From: DAIODI01 sp046349255
Lineage (GTDB): Bacteria; Pseudomonadota; Alphaproteobacteria; Rhizobiales; Aestuariivirgaceae
NCBI GenBank assembly: GCA_046349255.1
Contig: JAXMCR010000004.1
Coordinates: forward strand, 124,001 to 188,000
DNA: 64,000 nt
Direction: 5' to 3'
Below the pieces are notes generated by a model that worked only from the letters and a program-made list of their open reading frames with translations, ran no database searches and had not been told where the DNA came from. The position numbers and the translations under genes were made by a program. Shown here piece by piece: positions 27,265-35,526 of the stretch (positions are counted from its first letter, which is position 1; every line of letters begins with the position of its first letter).

Positions 27265-27945
27265 GGAGGATGCGTTCTCGCGCAGCACGTAGCCGCGGCC
27301 CCACACCGTCTCGATGTAGTTCTTGCCGCCGGCGGCGGTCGCCAGCTTCTTGCGAAGCTTGCAGATGAACACGTCGATGATCTTCAGTTCCGGCTCGTCC
27401 ATGCCGCCGTAGAGATGATTGAGGAACATCTCCTTGGTGAGCGTCGTGCCCTTGCGCAGCGAGAGCAGCTCCAGCATCTGGTATTCCTTGCCGGTCAGGT
27501 GCACGCGCTGGCCGCCGACCTCGACCGTCTTGGTGTCGAGGTTCACGATCAGGTCGCCGGTCGCGATGACCGACTGGGCGTGGCCCTTCGAGCGGCGCAC
27601 CACCGCGTGGATGCGCGCCACGAGCTCGTCCTTGTGGAACGGCTTCGTCATGTAGTCGTCGGCGCCGAAGCCCAAGCCCCGCACCTTGTCCTCGATGCCG
27701 GCGAGGCCGGACAGGATGAGGATCGGCGTGTTGACCTTCGACACGCGCAGCGACTTCAGAACCTCGTAGCCCGACATGTCGGGCAGGTTCAGGTCGAGCA
27801 GGATGATGTCGTAGTCGTAGAGCTTACCGAGATCGATGCCTTCTTCGCCGAGATCGGTCGTGTAGACGTTGAATCCCTCGGACTTCAGCATCAGTTCTAT
27901 GCTTTGAGCTGTCGCAGAATCGTCTTCGATCAGCAGAACCCGCAT
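27253..27945 (-). CDS. ctrA: Cell-cycle master regulator CtrA
   Basis: OmpR-family response regulator that controls replication initiation, division, flagellar and surface genes. The 230-residue product has the receiver domain (1-115) with acidic pocket ED(D) at 8-9, phosphoacceptor Asp51 and Lys near FHKDE, and a winged-helix DNA-binding domain (about 125-225; LTGKEYQMLELLSLRKG, KIIDVFICKLRKKL, VWGRGYVL). The C-terminus ends in SEAA, matching the Ala-Ala tail used for ClpXP degradation in Caulobacter. Neighbours chpT, fliJ-like and sciP belong to the same regulatory network. Confidence 0.97.
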   Translation of the reverse strand: MRVLLIEDDSATAQSIELMLKSEGFNVYTTDLGEEGIDLGKLYDYDIILLDLNLPDMSGYEVLKSLRVSKVNTPILILSGLAGIEDKVRGLGFGADDYMTKPFHKDELVARIHAVVRRSKGHAQSVIATGDLIVNLDTKTVEVGGQRVHLTGKEYQMLELLSLRKGTTLTKEMFLNHLYGGMDEPELKIIDVFICKLRKKLATAAGGKNYIETVWGRGYVLRENASSEAA

Positions 27946-28324
27946 CGGAAAATCCCTTCCAGTCGCCCCAGGAATTCGTTGGATTAACGCGCCGCTACAA
28001 CCCGACTGCCGGCAGCCCGCTTGAAGGACCCCCGGTTAATGCATGTGGTTAACTTAAACTGCCAAAAGTTAACAAAGCCTAATACTCTTCGACCAAATTC
28101 GCGGGATTGCTGAATATTTTGCGTCACCACCGAGTCTTGCCCCGCTTGCGCTTCCCGAAAGGGCCTGTTTCTGCGTGCCGGTTTACCCACCCTTAAACGG
28201 CAGCGTGCATCATCAGTCCCGACGCGAATCTCTTTGCTACTTGATTCGTACGCCCTCGACCAGAAGGCGCGAATCGCCAAGTGGAAGCTTCGCGCGGTGC
28301 GTTTGTGTCAGTGAGGCAAGTCCG
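27946..28324. promoter_or_regulatory. ctrA/fliJ divergent regulatory region with GANTC sites
   Basis: This 379-base gap contains four GANTC sites, the CcrM methylation target: GAGTC 28132, GAATC 28226, GATTC 28243, GAATC 28271. It also holds two GTTAAC hexamers (28048-28053, 28068-28073) plus TTAA at 28036 and 28054. CtrA half-sites read TTAA, but no pair has the canonical 7-base spacing. A methylation-sensitive, possibly autoregulated ctrA promoter is inferred from the Caulobacter and Brucella precedents. Confidence 0.55.
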
Positions 28325-28711
28325 ATGCGTCTGAGGGATTCATTGCTGCGCCTGCAGCGCTTCCGGTTCGAAGACCGCAAACGGCAGCTTGCCGCCATCG
28401 AGGCGATGATCGCGGATTTCCAGCGCAAGCAGGAAGACCTCGACCAGCAGATCGCCCTCGAGGAACAGCGCAACGGGGTGACGGACCCCAACCACTTCAA
28501 CTACTCGATGACCGCGAAGTCGCTGCGCGTGCGTCGCGACAACCTGCTTCGGTCGGCGGCCGAACTGCGCGACCAGCTCGAGGACGCGCGGACCCGCTTC
28601 GAGGAGGAGAGCGCGGAACTGAAGCGCCTCGAACTCCTCGCCGAGAAGGAAGGGACGACGAGCGTTCCCGCCGGCGTCACCCCCACACTCGCGGACGCCC
28701 GCACGACGTGA
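28325..28711 (+). CDS. fliJ: FliJ-like flagellar export chaperone
   Basis: A 128-residue, almost fully alpha-helical coiled-coil protein (RLQRFRFEDRKRQLAAIEAMIADF; SLRVRRDNLLRSAAELRDQLEDART) with the length and pattern of FliJ, the stalk protein of the flagellar export ATPase. In Rhizobiales a FliJ-like gene is commonly divergent from ctrA. No other flagellar gene is in the window, so the name rests on size, coiled-coil pattern and position. Confidence 0.7.
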   Translation: MRLRDSLLRLQRFRFEDRKRQLAAIEAMIADFQRKQEDLDQQIALEEQRNGVTDPNHFNYSMTAKSLRVRRDNLLRSAAELRDQLEDARTRFEEESAELKRLELLAEKEGTTSVPAGVTPTLADARTT

Positions 28712-28831
28712 CCCACCGCTGACTGCTTCGGCACCGTCTGCGCGCGAGTTCGGGCGCAAGATGCGGAGTGCTGCCCGAGGCCTCCCTCATCCATGTTTCA
28801 CCGGCATGGACGATCAGAGGAGCCCCAGGCG

Positions 28832-29305
28832 ATGCAACCCCAGTCCTTCCACATTGAGCCGCTGGCCGACGCGCTCGTGCGCGCGGTGCGCAAGAGCGCG
28901 AGCGATGAACGCGGTGTTGCGGCGCGCAAGGTCACGGCGCAAGATCCGCGCTACCCGTGCAGAAGCTGTCTGAAGGAGGCGCGCCTCGGTGCGCAGGTGC
29001 TTCTCGTGTCGGTCAACCCGTTCGAGACCGATGGTCCGTATGCGCAGCGAAGCCCGGTTTTCATCTGCGTCGATTGCGAGCGCGCGGCGGAGACCGAAAC
29101 GATGCCCGAGATCGTCACCAGCCGTCGCGTGAACCTCAGGGCGTTCGGGTCGGAGGAGACGATGCTCTACCGGCACTCGACGATCGTCGAGGGGCGCGAG
29201 GCGTCAGCCGCGATCGCGGCGATTTTTCAAGACGAAGCGGTGGAGAAGGTGCACATCCACACCGCGCTCCACGGTTGTTACCTGGCGCGGGCCGTGCGGG
29301 GTTAA
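28832..29305 (+). CDS. DUF1203 family protein
   Basis: A 157-residue soluble protein of the DUF1203 family: SDERGVAARKVTAQDPRYPCRSCLKEA, LLVSVNPFETDGPYAQRSPVFIC and the C-terminal HIHTALHGCYLARAVRG. The conserved Cys pair CRSC near 48-51 and the IC..C further on could bind metal, which is an inference. GAGGAG upstream of 28832 supports this start. The role is unknown. Confidence 0.75.
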   Translation: MQPQSFHIEPLADALVRAVRKSASDERGVAARKVTAQDPRYPCRSCLKEARLGAQVLLVSVNPFETDGPYAQRSPVFICVDCERAAETETMPEIVTSRRVNLRAFGSEETMLYRHSTIVEGREASAAIAAIFQDEAVEKVHIHTALHGCYLARAVRG

Positions 29306-29309
29306 GGGG

Positions 29310-29585
29310 CTACTCGCGGTATTGCTGGATGCGGGTCGTGCGAAGCCCCGGCAGGCCGTGCCGGTCGATCGAGCGCTGCCAGCTCAGAAATTCCTCGACG
29401 GTGAGCGTGTAGCGGCTGCACGCTTCCTCGAGCGACAGCAGGCCGCCGCGAACGGCAGCGACGACTTCGGCTTTGCGACGGATGACCCAGCGGCGGGTGC
29501 CGGGGGGCGGAAGGTCTGCGACAGTTAGCGGCGTGCCATCGGGCCCGATGACGTAGTTGATACGCGAACGCAACTGACCATTCAT
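29310..29585 (-). CDS. sciP: CtrA inhibitory protein SciP (DUF1153)
   Basis: A 91-residue DUF1153 protein. In Caulobacter SciP is a helix-turn-helix protein that binds CtrA and blocks its recruitment of RNA polymerase. The conserved core is nearly complete: VIGPDGTPLTVADLPPP, RRWVIRRKAEVVAAVRGGL, LSLEEACSRYTLTVEEFLSWQ. The ATG at 29585 aligns with the usual N-terminus; a GTG at 29603 would add six residues. It lies within 2 kb of ctrA and chpT. Confidence 0.9.
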   Translation of the reverse strand: MNGQLRSRINYVIGPDGTPLTVADLPPPGTRRWVIRRKAEVVAAVRGGLLSLEEACSRYTLTVEEFLSWQRSIDRHGLPGLRTTRIQQYRE

Positions 29586-29896
29586 GCTGGACAAGGCTGT
29601 CACTCACTTACTCGTACGCAACTCACTTGCCTACGAACCCTACGCCTGGCCGCTTAAGAAAGGTCTAAGTGATTACCAACAAATGGCAAACGCGGCGGCC
29701 TGATCTGGATCACGCCACACCCTGAGGACGAGTTTTGTTAGGCATCCAACGGGCGATCTCGCCGCCAGGTTGCAAATGCCTTCATTTTCGACGATTCGGG
29801 AAAGGGTTTGGAAAGGTTACCGGCCCGCTGAGTCGATCGTGGAAACCGAGGGTCGTTTGTTGCGCAACCAGTGCTTCTCCCCCCATATGGAGCATG
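29586..29896. other. Divergent intergenic region sciP/mnmA, no gene seen
   Basis: About 310 bases. The part near sciP (29590-29700) is less GC-rich than the surrounding coding DNA and probably holds the sciP promoter. One GANTC site (GATTC) lies around 29792. No hairpin or small gene stands out. Confidence 0.45.
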
Positions 29897-31096
29897 ATGG
29901 AAAAGCTTGAGGATCACTGGCTCGATCTGGTTCGGGACGCGATGGCACTCCCCGGCGCCCCGTCGTCGCACCGCGTCGTCGTCGCGATGTCGGGCGGGGT
30001 CGATTCCACGGTGACGGCCGCGCTTCTCAAGGCCGTCGGGTACGACGTCGTCGGCCTCACCCTGCAGCTCTATGACCATGGGGCGGCGGTGGGCCGCAAG
30101 GGCGCCTGCTGCGCCGGGCAGGATATCCGCGACGCGCGTCGCGCCGCTGACCGGCTGGGCATTCCGCACTTCGTTCTCGACTTCGAGCGCCGCTTCCGCG
30201 AGAGCGTGATCGATCGTTTTGCCGACAGCTACCTCGCGGGCGAAACGCCGATCCCCTGCATCGACTGCAACAGGACGGTGAAGTTCACCGACATGACCGA
30301 GCGCGCCCGTGCGCTCGGCGCCTCCGCGCTCGCCACGGGGCACTATGCCGTGACGGAGGCGCTACCGGACGGCAGACGTGCACTCTTCACGCCGGCCGAC
30401 ATGGCGCGCGACCAGAGCTATTTCCTCTACGCGACCACGCAGGCGCAGCTCGACCTGCTGCGATTTCCACTGGGCCGCATCGAGAAGCCGATGGTGCGCG
30501 AGATCGCGGCGAGGCTCGGGCTCACCGTCGCCACCAAGCCCGACAGTCAGGACATCTGCTTCGTGCCGGACGGGCGCTATCAGGACGTGATCGCGAAGCT
30601 TCGGCCCGAAGCGATGGAGCCCGGCGACATCGTGGACGAGACCGGCCGCGTGCTCGGGCGTCATCACGGAATCGTGAACTTCACGGTAGGCCAGCGCAAG
30701 GGATTGAACATCGCGGCCGGCGAGCCTCTCTACGTGGTCTCGATCGATGCGCGGCGGCGCGCGGTCATCGTTGGCCCGCGCGCATCCCTGCGCGCGCGGC
30801 GGCTTTCGTTGCGCAACGTCAATTGGCTTGGCATCCCGGTGCAACCAACGCTGGACAATGACGTTTTTGACGTTCATGTGAAGGTTCGGTCGATGCGGCC
30901 GCCTGTGCCCGCACGTTTGTATCCCGCGGCATCGGGCTGGAGCGTGATCCTTCAAGAGGGCGAACACGGCGTGGCACCTGGCCAGGCATGCGTCTTCTAC
31001 GATCGACCGGGTGCGGGGGCGCACGTGTTGGGCGGCGGCACGATCTGCCGGGACGAGGTGATGACGATGGCGTCTTCCGAAGGTGAGGCGGCATGA
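29897..31096 (+). CDS. mnmA: tRNA-specific 2-thiouridylase
   Basis: Thiolates U34 of the Lys, Glu and Gln tRNAs using persulfide sulfur. The 399-residue product has the PP-loop MSGGVDST near residue 33, the first catalytic Cys region ACCAGQDIRDARRAADRLG, the TGHYA block, the RDQSYFLY segment, the persulfide Cys in DSQDICFV, and a beta-barrel C-terminal domain. Two adjacent ATGs (29894 and 29897) are possible; GGAG at 29889-29892 gives better spacing to 29897. Its stop overlaps the next start (ATGA). Confidence 0.94.
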   Translation: MEKLEDHWLDLVRDAMALPGAPSSHRVVVAMSGGVDSTVTAALLKAVGYDVVGLTLQLYDHGAAVGRKGACCAGQDIRDARRAADRLGIPHFVLDFERRFRESVIDRFADSYLAGETPIPCIDCNRTVKFTDMTERARALGASALATGHYAVTEALPDGRRALFTPADMARDQSYFLYATTQAQLDLLRFPLGRIEKPMVREIAARLGLTVATKPDSQDICFVPDGRYQDVIAKLRPEAMEPGDIVDETGRVLGRHHGIVNFTVGQRKGLNIAAGEPLYVVSIDARRRAVIVGPRASLRARRLSLRNVNWLGIPVQPTLDNDVFDVHVKVRSMRPPVPARLYPAASGWSVILQEGEHGVAPGQACVFYDRPGAGAHVLGGGTICRDEVMTMASSEGEAA

Positions 31097-31731
31097 GGCC
31101 GAAACTCGTTGCTCTCGACGAGCACAAGGTGAAGAAGGCCTACGCCCGCTGGGAACCGGTGTACGACATCGTGTTCGGCGAGGTTTTCCAGGCGGGTCGT
31201 CGCCACGCGGTCGAGCGTGTAAACCGGCGTTCGGGCCGCGTGCTTGAGGTGGGCGTGGGCACGGGCCTGTCGCTGCCGCACTACAAGCATTCGCTGCGCA
31301 TCACTGGCATCGACCTTTCGCCGCAGATGCTGCGGAAGGCGCGCGAGCGCGTGAACCGGCATCACCTGCACAATGTCGAGGCGCTGCTCGAGATGGATGC
31401 GGGGAACATGCGTTTCCCCGACAACTCCTTCGACGTCGTCACCGCGATGTTCGTCCTTCCGGTCGTGCCCGATCCGGGACGCGTGATGGCGGAACTCGAG
31501 CGCGTCTGCAAGCCGGGCGGCGAAGTGATCGTCGTGAACCACTTCAGCGAAGACGGCGGCATGCGCGGCCTGCTTGAGAAGGCGCTTGCCCCGGCGGCGT
31601 CGTCGCTCGGCTGGCGCAGCGAGTTCCCGCAGGAAGCGGTGATGGTGCGCAAGGCGCTGAAGCTCGAGGAAGTGAAGCGCATACCGCCCGTCGGCATGAT
31701 CACCCTGCTCAGGTTCACACGGCAGGGCTGA
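31093..31731 (+). CDS. SAM methyltransferase, Rhodobacter-type PE N-methyltransferase-like
   Basis: A 212-residue class I methyltransferase. The SAM motif VLEVGVGTGLSLPHY near residue 47 and GIDLSPQMLRKARERV match the Rhodobacter-type phosphatidylethanolamine N-methyltransferase (PmtA) pattern, which methylates PE towards phosphatidylcholine at the inner membrane. Motif post-I and CKPGGEVIVVNHF are also present. It starts within the mnmA stop codon and is followed 7 bases later by another methyltransferase of the second Pmt family. A different lipid or quinone substrate cannot be excluded. Confidence 0.75.
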   Translation: MRPKLVALDEHKVKKAYARWEPVYDIVFGEVFQAGRRHAVERVNRRSGRVLEVGVGTGLSLPHYKHSLRITGIDLSPQMLRKARERVNRHHLHNVEALLEMDAGNMRFPDNSFDVVTAMFVLPVVPDPGRVMAELERVCKPGGEVIVVNHFSEDGGMRGLLEKALAPAASSLGWRSEFPQEAVMVRKALKLEEVKRIPPVGMITLLRFTRQG

Positions 31732-31738
31732 CGCTCCC

Positions 31739-32344
31739 ATGAGCAGGGGACCCGGAAACCCGCGCCCGGCGCCGGGGTTCTCCACGTTCGTCCGGCGCTG
31801 GGCCTCCGATCCCCTCAACGTCGGCGCGATTGCGCCCAGCGGTCCGGCGCTGGCGGAGCGGATGGTGCGCACGCTCGACCTTGCGCCAGGCCATGTCTGC
31901 GTCGAATTGGGCCCCGGCACCGGCGCTTTCACCGGCAGGCTGCTGACGGAGGCGAAGCGCCATGGCGCGCGGGTCCTCCTCCTCGAACGCGACCCCGTGT
32001 TCGTGCGCCACCTGCGGCTGCTCCATCCGGAGGTCGAGGTGATCGAGGGCGATGCGGGCGCGCTGCCCGCGCTGCTGGCCGAGCGCGGCATCGGGCACGT
32101 CGACCGCGTTCTCTCCGGCCTGCCGGTCCGCAGCTTCCCGGAGGCGCTCCGCACGCGGATCGGCGAGGCGATCGGGGCAGCGTTGAAGCCCGGCGGCCTC
32201 TACGTTCAGTTCACGTATTTCACCGCCGAGCCGCTCGATCGCCCGTGCGCCCGGCGGATGCATCTCCACGGCCGGCGCACAAGCTTCGTCCTGCGCAACG
32301 TGCCGCCGGCGTTCGTTTGGCGCTACGAGAAGGGGGCCGGGTAG
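31739..32344 (+). CDS. SAM methyltransferase, Sinorhizobium-type phospholipid N-methyltransferase-like
   Basis: A 201-residue class I methyltransferase beginning FSTFVRRWASDPLNVGAIAPSGPALAERM and carrying the SAM motif VELGPGTGAFT near residue 59. Both blocks are typical of the Sinorhizobium-type phospholipid N-methyltransferases, though KsgA-related enzymes look similar. The C-terminal KPGGLYVQFTYF and RRTSFVLRNVPPAFVWRYEK complete the family pattern. It lies 7 bases after the Rhodobacter-type homologue, suggesting co-expression. Confidence 0.72.
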   Translation: MSRGPGNPRPAPGFSTFVRRWASDPLNVGAIAPSGPALAERMVRTLDLAPGHVCVELGPGTGAFTGRLLTEAKRHGARVLLLERDPVFVRHLRLLHPEVEVIEGDAGALPALLAERGIGHVDRVLSGLPVRSFPEALRTRIGEAIGAALKPGGLYVQFTYFTAEPLDRPCARRMHLHGRRTSFVLRNVPPAFVWRYEKGAG

Positions 32345-32361
32345 GGTGGGGCCTTGCGCGC

Positions 32362-32391
32362 TTGACTTCGCTCCGGACGGCCCCCTATATC
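32362..32391 (+). promoter_or_regulatory. Promoter of tRNA-Met
   Basis: TTGACT (32362-32367) and TATATC (32386-32391) with an 18-base spacer, 52 bases before the mature tRNA. GACGGCC upstream of the -10 is shared with the tRNA-Glu promoter at 15652-15680. Confidence 0.7.
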
Positions 32392-32443
32392 GCGGCGTCT
32401 TCGCCGGCCCGCCTCGTCGCGCCGCCGGCCACGCTCTTCAAGG

Positions 32444-32520
32444 GGCGGAGTAGCTCAGCTGGCTAGAGCAGCGGAATCATAATCCGCGTGTCGGGGGTTC
32501 GAGTCCCTCCTCCGCTACCA
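32444..32520 (+). tRNA. tRNA-Met (anticodon CAT, elongator)
   Basis: A 77-base cloverleaf with encoded CCA, anticodon stem GCGGA/TCCGC around loop ATCATAA giving CAT, and T-loop GGTTCGAGTCC. The first acceptor pair is a G-T wobble. The body matches alphaproteobacterial elongator Met rather than initiator (no CCC/GGG anticodon stem) or the lysidine-type Ile. Confidence 0.92.
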
Positions 32521-32532
32521 TTTCACCTTGCA

Positions 32533-33756
32533 TCACCCGGTACGCCGCTGCACGTCTTCGGCGCTGCGGCCCACCACGGCCTCGTAGGTTGCCGCGTCTG
32601 TCGCCCCTTCGCTGCCGATGGCGACGATCAGAGCGCCGGGCGTCAGGCCGAGCGTCTGGCGCAGCGTCGGATCGAGCGCAGCCTCGATGAGTCCGGCGAT
32701 CGCCGCACAGCCGGACTCTCCGGACACGATCGGGGGATCGCCCGAAACGCCGGCCGCGAGGAGGCGCATCGCCTCGGGGGCGGCCTCCTCGGGGAGGGTC
32801 AGCACATCGTCGGCCGCGTGCTTCAGGATCGGCCAGGCAAGCGGCGAAATCTCGCCAGCCGCGAGACAGGCCATGAAGGTGTTGACGTCGCCATCGACGG
32901 GCGTGGGCGTGCCGGCCGCGATCGAGCGAAAGATGCAGTCAGCCCGTTGCGGTTCGACGACGACGATGCGCGGCCGCTTCGCGCCGAGAGTCTCCCAAAG
33001 ATGGCCGGCTACCGCGGCGGCGATTCCGCCGACGCCGCCCTGCACGAACACGTGCGAGGGAACGCGTCCCTGAAGCTGCTCCATGAATTCGGCGACCATG
33101 AGCGTGTAGCCCTGCATCACCATCGACGGAACGGAGGCGTCGCCGCCGCCGGAATTGGTGTCTGCAACGAGGTTCCAGCCGTTGCGGGCGGAATCTTCCG
33201 CACACTGACGAACGGAGTCGTCATAGCTGCCGGGGACGCGGGCGATGGTCGCGCCGAAGTTCGCGATTTCGTCCTCGCGCGACTGGCTCACGTGCCCGTG
33301 CAGGTAGATCGTGCAGCGGGCGCCGAACATCTTCGCCCCCCAGGCGACGGAGCGGCCGTGGTTGCCGTCGGTCGCCGCCGCGACCGTCAGGTCACCGACG
33401 ATGTCGCGATGCCTGCCGGCAATGAGGTCTGCCGCGGTCACGTGCGCGAACCCCCGCTCCGCGAGCCGCTGCTGGAGCACGCGCAAGACGGCGTAGGCGC
33501 CGCCGAGCGCCTTGAAGCTCTTCAGCGAGAACCGCATCGCCTCGTCCTTGTAGAGGATCTCGCCCACGCTCAGCGCCTTCGCGAGGCCGGGCAACGGCAC
33601 CAGCGGCGTCGGCGCGTACCCCGGCCACGACGAGATTTCGCGTCGCATCGCGCGGTAGGCTTCCTGGTTCAGCACGGCGCGCTGTTCGTCTCCATACGGA
33701 CCACCAAACCCGCTCTGCCGGTTGTGGACGTGGCGGACGCCGGACTGCCTGATCAT
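32533..33756 (-). CDS. dpaL: Diaminopropionate ammonia-lyase
   Basis: PLP enzyme cleaving 2,3-diaminopropionate to pyruvate and two ammonia. The 407-residue fold-type II protein has the PLP lysine at Lys82 in RFSLKSFKALGGAYAV, the ATDGNHGRSVAWGA block, the phosphate-binding VQGGVGG loop and the C-terminal SGESGCAAIAGL. Length and motifs fit YgeX/DpaL rather than threonine dehydratase. It is divergent from ggt; both act on amino acids or peptides and could share regulation. Confidence 0.9.
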   Translation of the reverse strand: MIRQSGVRHVHNRQSGFGGPYGDEQRAVLNQEAYRAMRREISSWPGYAPTPLVPLPGLAKALSVGEILYKDEAMRFSLKSFKALGGAYAVLRVLQQRLAERGFAHVTAADLIAGRHRDIVGDLTVAAATDGNHGRSVAWGAKMFGARCTIYLHGHVSQSREDEIANFGATIARVPGSYDDSVRQCAEDSARNGWNLVADTNSGGGDASVPSMVMQGYTLMVAEFMEQLQGRVPSHVFVQGGVGGIAAAVAGHLWETLGAKRPRIVVVEPQRADCIFRSIAAGTPTPVDGDVNTFMACLAAGEISPLAWPILKHAADDVLTLPEEAAPEAMRLLAAGVSGDPPIVSGESGCAAIAGLIEAALDPTLRQTLGLTPGALIVAIGSEGATDAATYEAVVGRSAEDVQRRTG

Positions 33757-33888
33757 CGCTTCCTCGCGGTCTTATCGCGCGGCCATCTTTGTCCGGCTGC
33801 ATGCGGGGAGCAAGCCGAACGGCGCGCGCAGGCCAGTCATGCGGTTGCAGGCGCGATTGGTCGATGGCACAAGGCGTCCTGACGATCG

Positions 33889-35526
33889 ATGCGCGCGACA
33901 TCGGCCGCTGGCGAACGTGGAGTTCAAGCCTTGAGAGATCTCGAAAAGCCCGGCCGGTCACAGGTCGTTGCCCGCAACGGCATGGCCGCCACCTCGCACC
34001 CCCTGTCGACGCTCGCTGCCGTCTCGATGCTGCAGGCGGGCGGCAACGCCATGGACGCGGCCGTCGCGGCCTGCGCCGTGCAATGCGTGGTCGAGCCCGG
34101 GTCGACCGGAATTGGCGGCGACTGCTTCGCGCTCTACATGCCGAAAGGAGCCGGTAGGGTCGTCGCGTTCAACGGTTCGGGCCGCCTGCCCGCCGCCGCG
34201 ACGCTCGATGGGTATCGCAAGGCTGTCGGCGACGCCGCGATTCCGCGCCAATCACCCTTTGCCGTGACGATTCCCGGCGCGATCGACGCGTGGCACCAGC
34301 TCTTGCGCGATCACGGCACCAAGACACTCGCCGACGTACTGAAGCCTGCCATCGCGCTCGCCCATGACGGCTATGCGATCAGCGAGCGCGTCTACGCGGA
34401 CTGGGCGGAGCAGGAGCCGGTGCTGGCCGCGAACGCCAACGCCGCACGACTGTTTCTGGTGAACGGCAAGGCGCCGGCCATCGGTACCGTGCATCGACAG
34501 AAGGAACTCGCACGCACGTTCGAGGCGATCGCAGCCGGCGGCCGCGATGCCTTCTACAAGGGCCCGATTGCCGAGGACATGGTGGAGACGCTGCGCGGCC
34601 TCGGCGGCGTGCACACGCTTGCGGACTTCGAGGCTGCCCGCGGCGACTATGTCGATCCGATATCGACGACATTCCGCGGCCGCGACATCTTCGAGTGCCC
34701 GCCGAACGGGCAGGGCATCGTGGCCTTGATCATCCTCAACATCCTCGCGGGCTTCAAAGCGGAGGGAAGCCCTGTCTCGCTCGAGCGCTATCATCGCGAG
34801 ATCGAGGCGACGCGCCTCGCATACGCGGTCCGCAACGCCGCGCTCGCGGATCCGACGATGGCGCGCGTGCCGGTCGACGACCTCCTGTCGTCGACGCTGG
34901 CCGACCGGCTGCGGAACATGATCCGGCCGGGCGAGCGTATCGATCCCCTGCCGTCCTATACGCCGCCCGCGCACAACGACACCGTCTACATCACCGTGGT
35001 CGACAAGGACCGCAACGCTGCGAGCTTCATCAACTCGACATTCCACACGTTCGGCGCCGGCATCGCGACGGCGAAGACGGGCATCGTCCTGCACAACCGT
35101 GGCATCAGCTTCTCGCTCGAGGAGGGGCACCCCAACGCCGTCGCCCCGAAGAAGCGGCCGATGCACACGATCATCCCCGGCATGGCGGTGCATGGGGGCC
35201 GCGCCGCGATGCCGTTCGGCGTGATGGGCGGCCACTACCAGGCGATGGGACATGCCTCCTTCATCTCCAAGGTCTACGACTACGGCATGGACATGCAGGA
35301 GGCGATGAGCCTGCCGCGCGTGTTTCCGCTGCCCGGCACCTCGCAGGTCGAGTACGAGCTGACGCTTGATCCGGGGGTGGCGCAGGGCCTCAAGGATATG
35401 GGCTACGAGCTGGTACGCCCGGCGCGTCCGATCGGCGGTTCGCAGGCGATTGCGATCGACTGGGCGAACGGCGTGCTGACCGGCGCTTCCGACCCCCGAA
35501 AGGACGGTTGCGCGCTGGGGTACTGA
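33889..35526 (+). CDS. ggt: Gamma-glutamyltransferase family protein
   Basis: Ntn-hydrolase that cleaves gamma-glutamyl bonds. The 545-residue precursor has the N-terminal AATSHPLSTLAAVSMLQAGGNAMDAA block and GSTGIGGDCFALY. The autoprocessing site is at HND-T: the new N-terminal Thr in TVYITVVDKDRNAASFINS is the nucleophile. The C-terminal RPIGGSQAIAIDW and GASDPRKDGCALGY blocks complete the family. No signal peptide is seen, so this may be a cytosolic member that uses metabolites other than glutathione. Exact start uncertain: ATG 33889 lacks a clear ribosome site. Confidence 0.87.
   Translation: MRATSAAGERGVQALRDLEKPGRSQVVARNGMAATSHPLSTLAAVSMLQAGGNAMDAAVAACAVQCVVEPGSTGIGGDCFALYMPKGAGRVVAFNGSGRLPAAATLDGYRKAVGDAAIPRQSPFAVTIPGAIDAWHQLLRDHGTKTLADVLKPAIALAHDGYAISERVYADWAEQEPVLAANANAARLFLVNGKAPAIGTVHRQKELARTFEAIAAGGRDAFYKGPIAEDMVETLRGLGGVHTLADFEAARGDYVDPISTTFRGRDIFECPPNGQGIVALIILNILAGFKAEGSPVSLERYHREIEATRLAYAVRNAALADPTMARVPVDDLLSSTLADRLRNMIRPGERIDPLPSYTPPAHNDTVYITVVDKDRNAASFINSTFHTFGAGIATAKTGIVLHNRGISFSLEEGHPNAVAPKKRPMHTIIPGMAVHGGRAAMPFGVMGGHYQAMGHASFISKVYDYGMDMQEAMSLPRVFPLPGTSQVEYELTLDPGVAQGLKDMGYELVRPARPIGGSQAIAIDWANGVLTGASDPRKDGCALGY

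Noticed and set aside
28036..28073. Canonical CtrA boxes (TTAA-N7-TTAA) in the ctrA promoter
   Set aside because: TTAA tetramers are present but spacings are 9 and 11 bases, not 7, so I list them as half-sites only.
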